Assembly: GCA_905221605.1 (NCBI GenBank)
Contig: CAJNDS010002719.1
Coordinates: forward strand, 122,562-185,061
Direction: 5' to 3'
Origin: Symbiodinium natans
Taxonomy: Eukaryota > Sar > Dinophyceae > Suessiales > Symbiodiniaceae
DNA: 62,500 nt
The number at the start of each line of letters is the position of its first letter. Position 1 is the first letter of the stretch. This document shows positions 62,041-62,500 of the stretch, piece after piece. The position numbers and the translations under genes were made by a program. A model generated the notes under the pieces. That model saw only the letters and a list, made by a program, of their open reading frames with translations, did not search any database and was not told the origin of the DNA.

Positions 62041-62500
62041 TTATGACTCACAGTTTTGGGCACTTCGCTCGTTTACGGGATCTGGGCTCTTCATGTACTG
62101 CACCCTGTCCCAATCCATCCCGCATGGTCGTCAAGTGGATGGCCATTGTTGGCGGCAACTGATCAGCAACGCCTTTGGCGTGCGATGTGGGATGTGGTAA
62201 AAACCGACAGCGCTGAAAGTTTCCCTGAGCAACTCAGCCCATGTTTAACTAGTTTAAGTGCAGGGCAGTCACCCGCATGTTCTCTCTTCATGCACTTCTG
62301 TTTTTGCTTAATTAGGCCCCAATTCAATGTCTAAAACCCTAAGCTGCTACAAGCTCTAGGCCCCACCCGTTGCTCGTACTATCCTGTAGAAGTTATCATG
62401 CTTGTTGGTACTCTTGACATTCTCCTTATGACGAATCTCCTTTCAAAATGTTCATAAGAAACATAAAAAAACGACCAGAAGTACATATATATATATATAT
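62041..62500. other. Window end, no gene assigned
   Basis: Unique sequence of low GC ending in a TATA microsatellite (62484-62500). A short open frame at 62056-62334 has no recognisable domain. Confidence 0.4.

Overview
The window is eukaryotic nuclear DNA, most likely from a dinoflagellate; the genus cannot be named from sequence alone. The evidence is: hundreds of scattered interstitial copies of the telomere heptamer TTTAGGG/CCCTAAA; many families of short palindromic elements; very short exons (about 47-90 nt) in very long introns; apparent GC and GA 5' splice sites beside GT; and an 11-nt match to the 3' end of the dinoflagellate spliced leader inside an LTR. Every multi-exon gene I could reconstruct lies on the minus strand, as expected for a one-directional gene array. 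No software was run: exons were found by reading, and are trusted where reading frame, phase and family signature all agree.

Layout, left to right. 528-1933 (minus) is the 3' part of a DUF1796-like gene in five exons. Two of its introns are visibly inserted sequence flanked by short direct repeats. 4384-39449 (minus) carries at least 15 exons of a six-transmembrane voltage-gated cation channel: S1, S2, S3, S4, S4-S5 linker, S5, turret, pore helix, filter, S6 and C-linker in the correct order. The N-terminal exons, the S3-S4 loop and the cyclic-nucleotide-binding end were not found. The 13.9-14.2 kb intron between its turret and S5 exons holds two large insertions: a complete LTR element (14795-23635) and a repeat-free island (24022-28500) with the C-terminal end of a LINE-type reverse transcriptase and an unrecognised ORF. 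Another channel intron holds an intronless 189-codon ORF of bacterial appearance (36793-37362). 41853-43005 (minus) is the 3' end of a gene with compact introns, one of them 118 nt and nearly all telomeric repeat. 50457-50549 is a PPR-like exon. 55434-55545 is an exon whose donor lies at the edge of a palindromic element. The rest of 43-62.5 kb is repeat-dominated, with weak exon candidates.

The LTR element is the main candidate for an undescribed system. Its two 288-bp LTRs differ at one base. It has a TAGGG target duplication inside telomeric repeat and a primer-binding site of the copia type, matching the anticodon arm of initiator tRNA-Met rather than the tRNA 3' end. Instead of protease, integrase or reverse transcriptase it carries about 7.8 kb of coding sequence with RNA-biology domains: WW, S1-like, PABC/MLLE, a SAM-like helical domain and six CCCH zinc fingers. 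The coding sequence is divided over several reading frames.

The second theme is intron birth. Telomeric repeats and palindromic elements sit exactly at exon edges, have target duplications, and in at least two cases the duplicated target supplies the splice sites. The layers can be ordered: palindromic elements entered exons, and telomeric repeat tracts later entered the palindromic elements.
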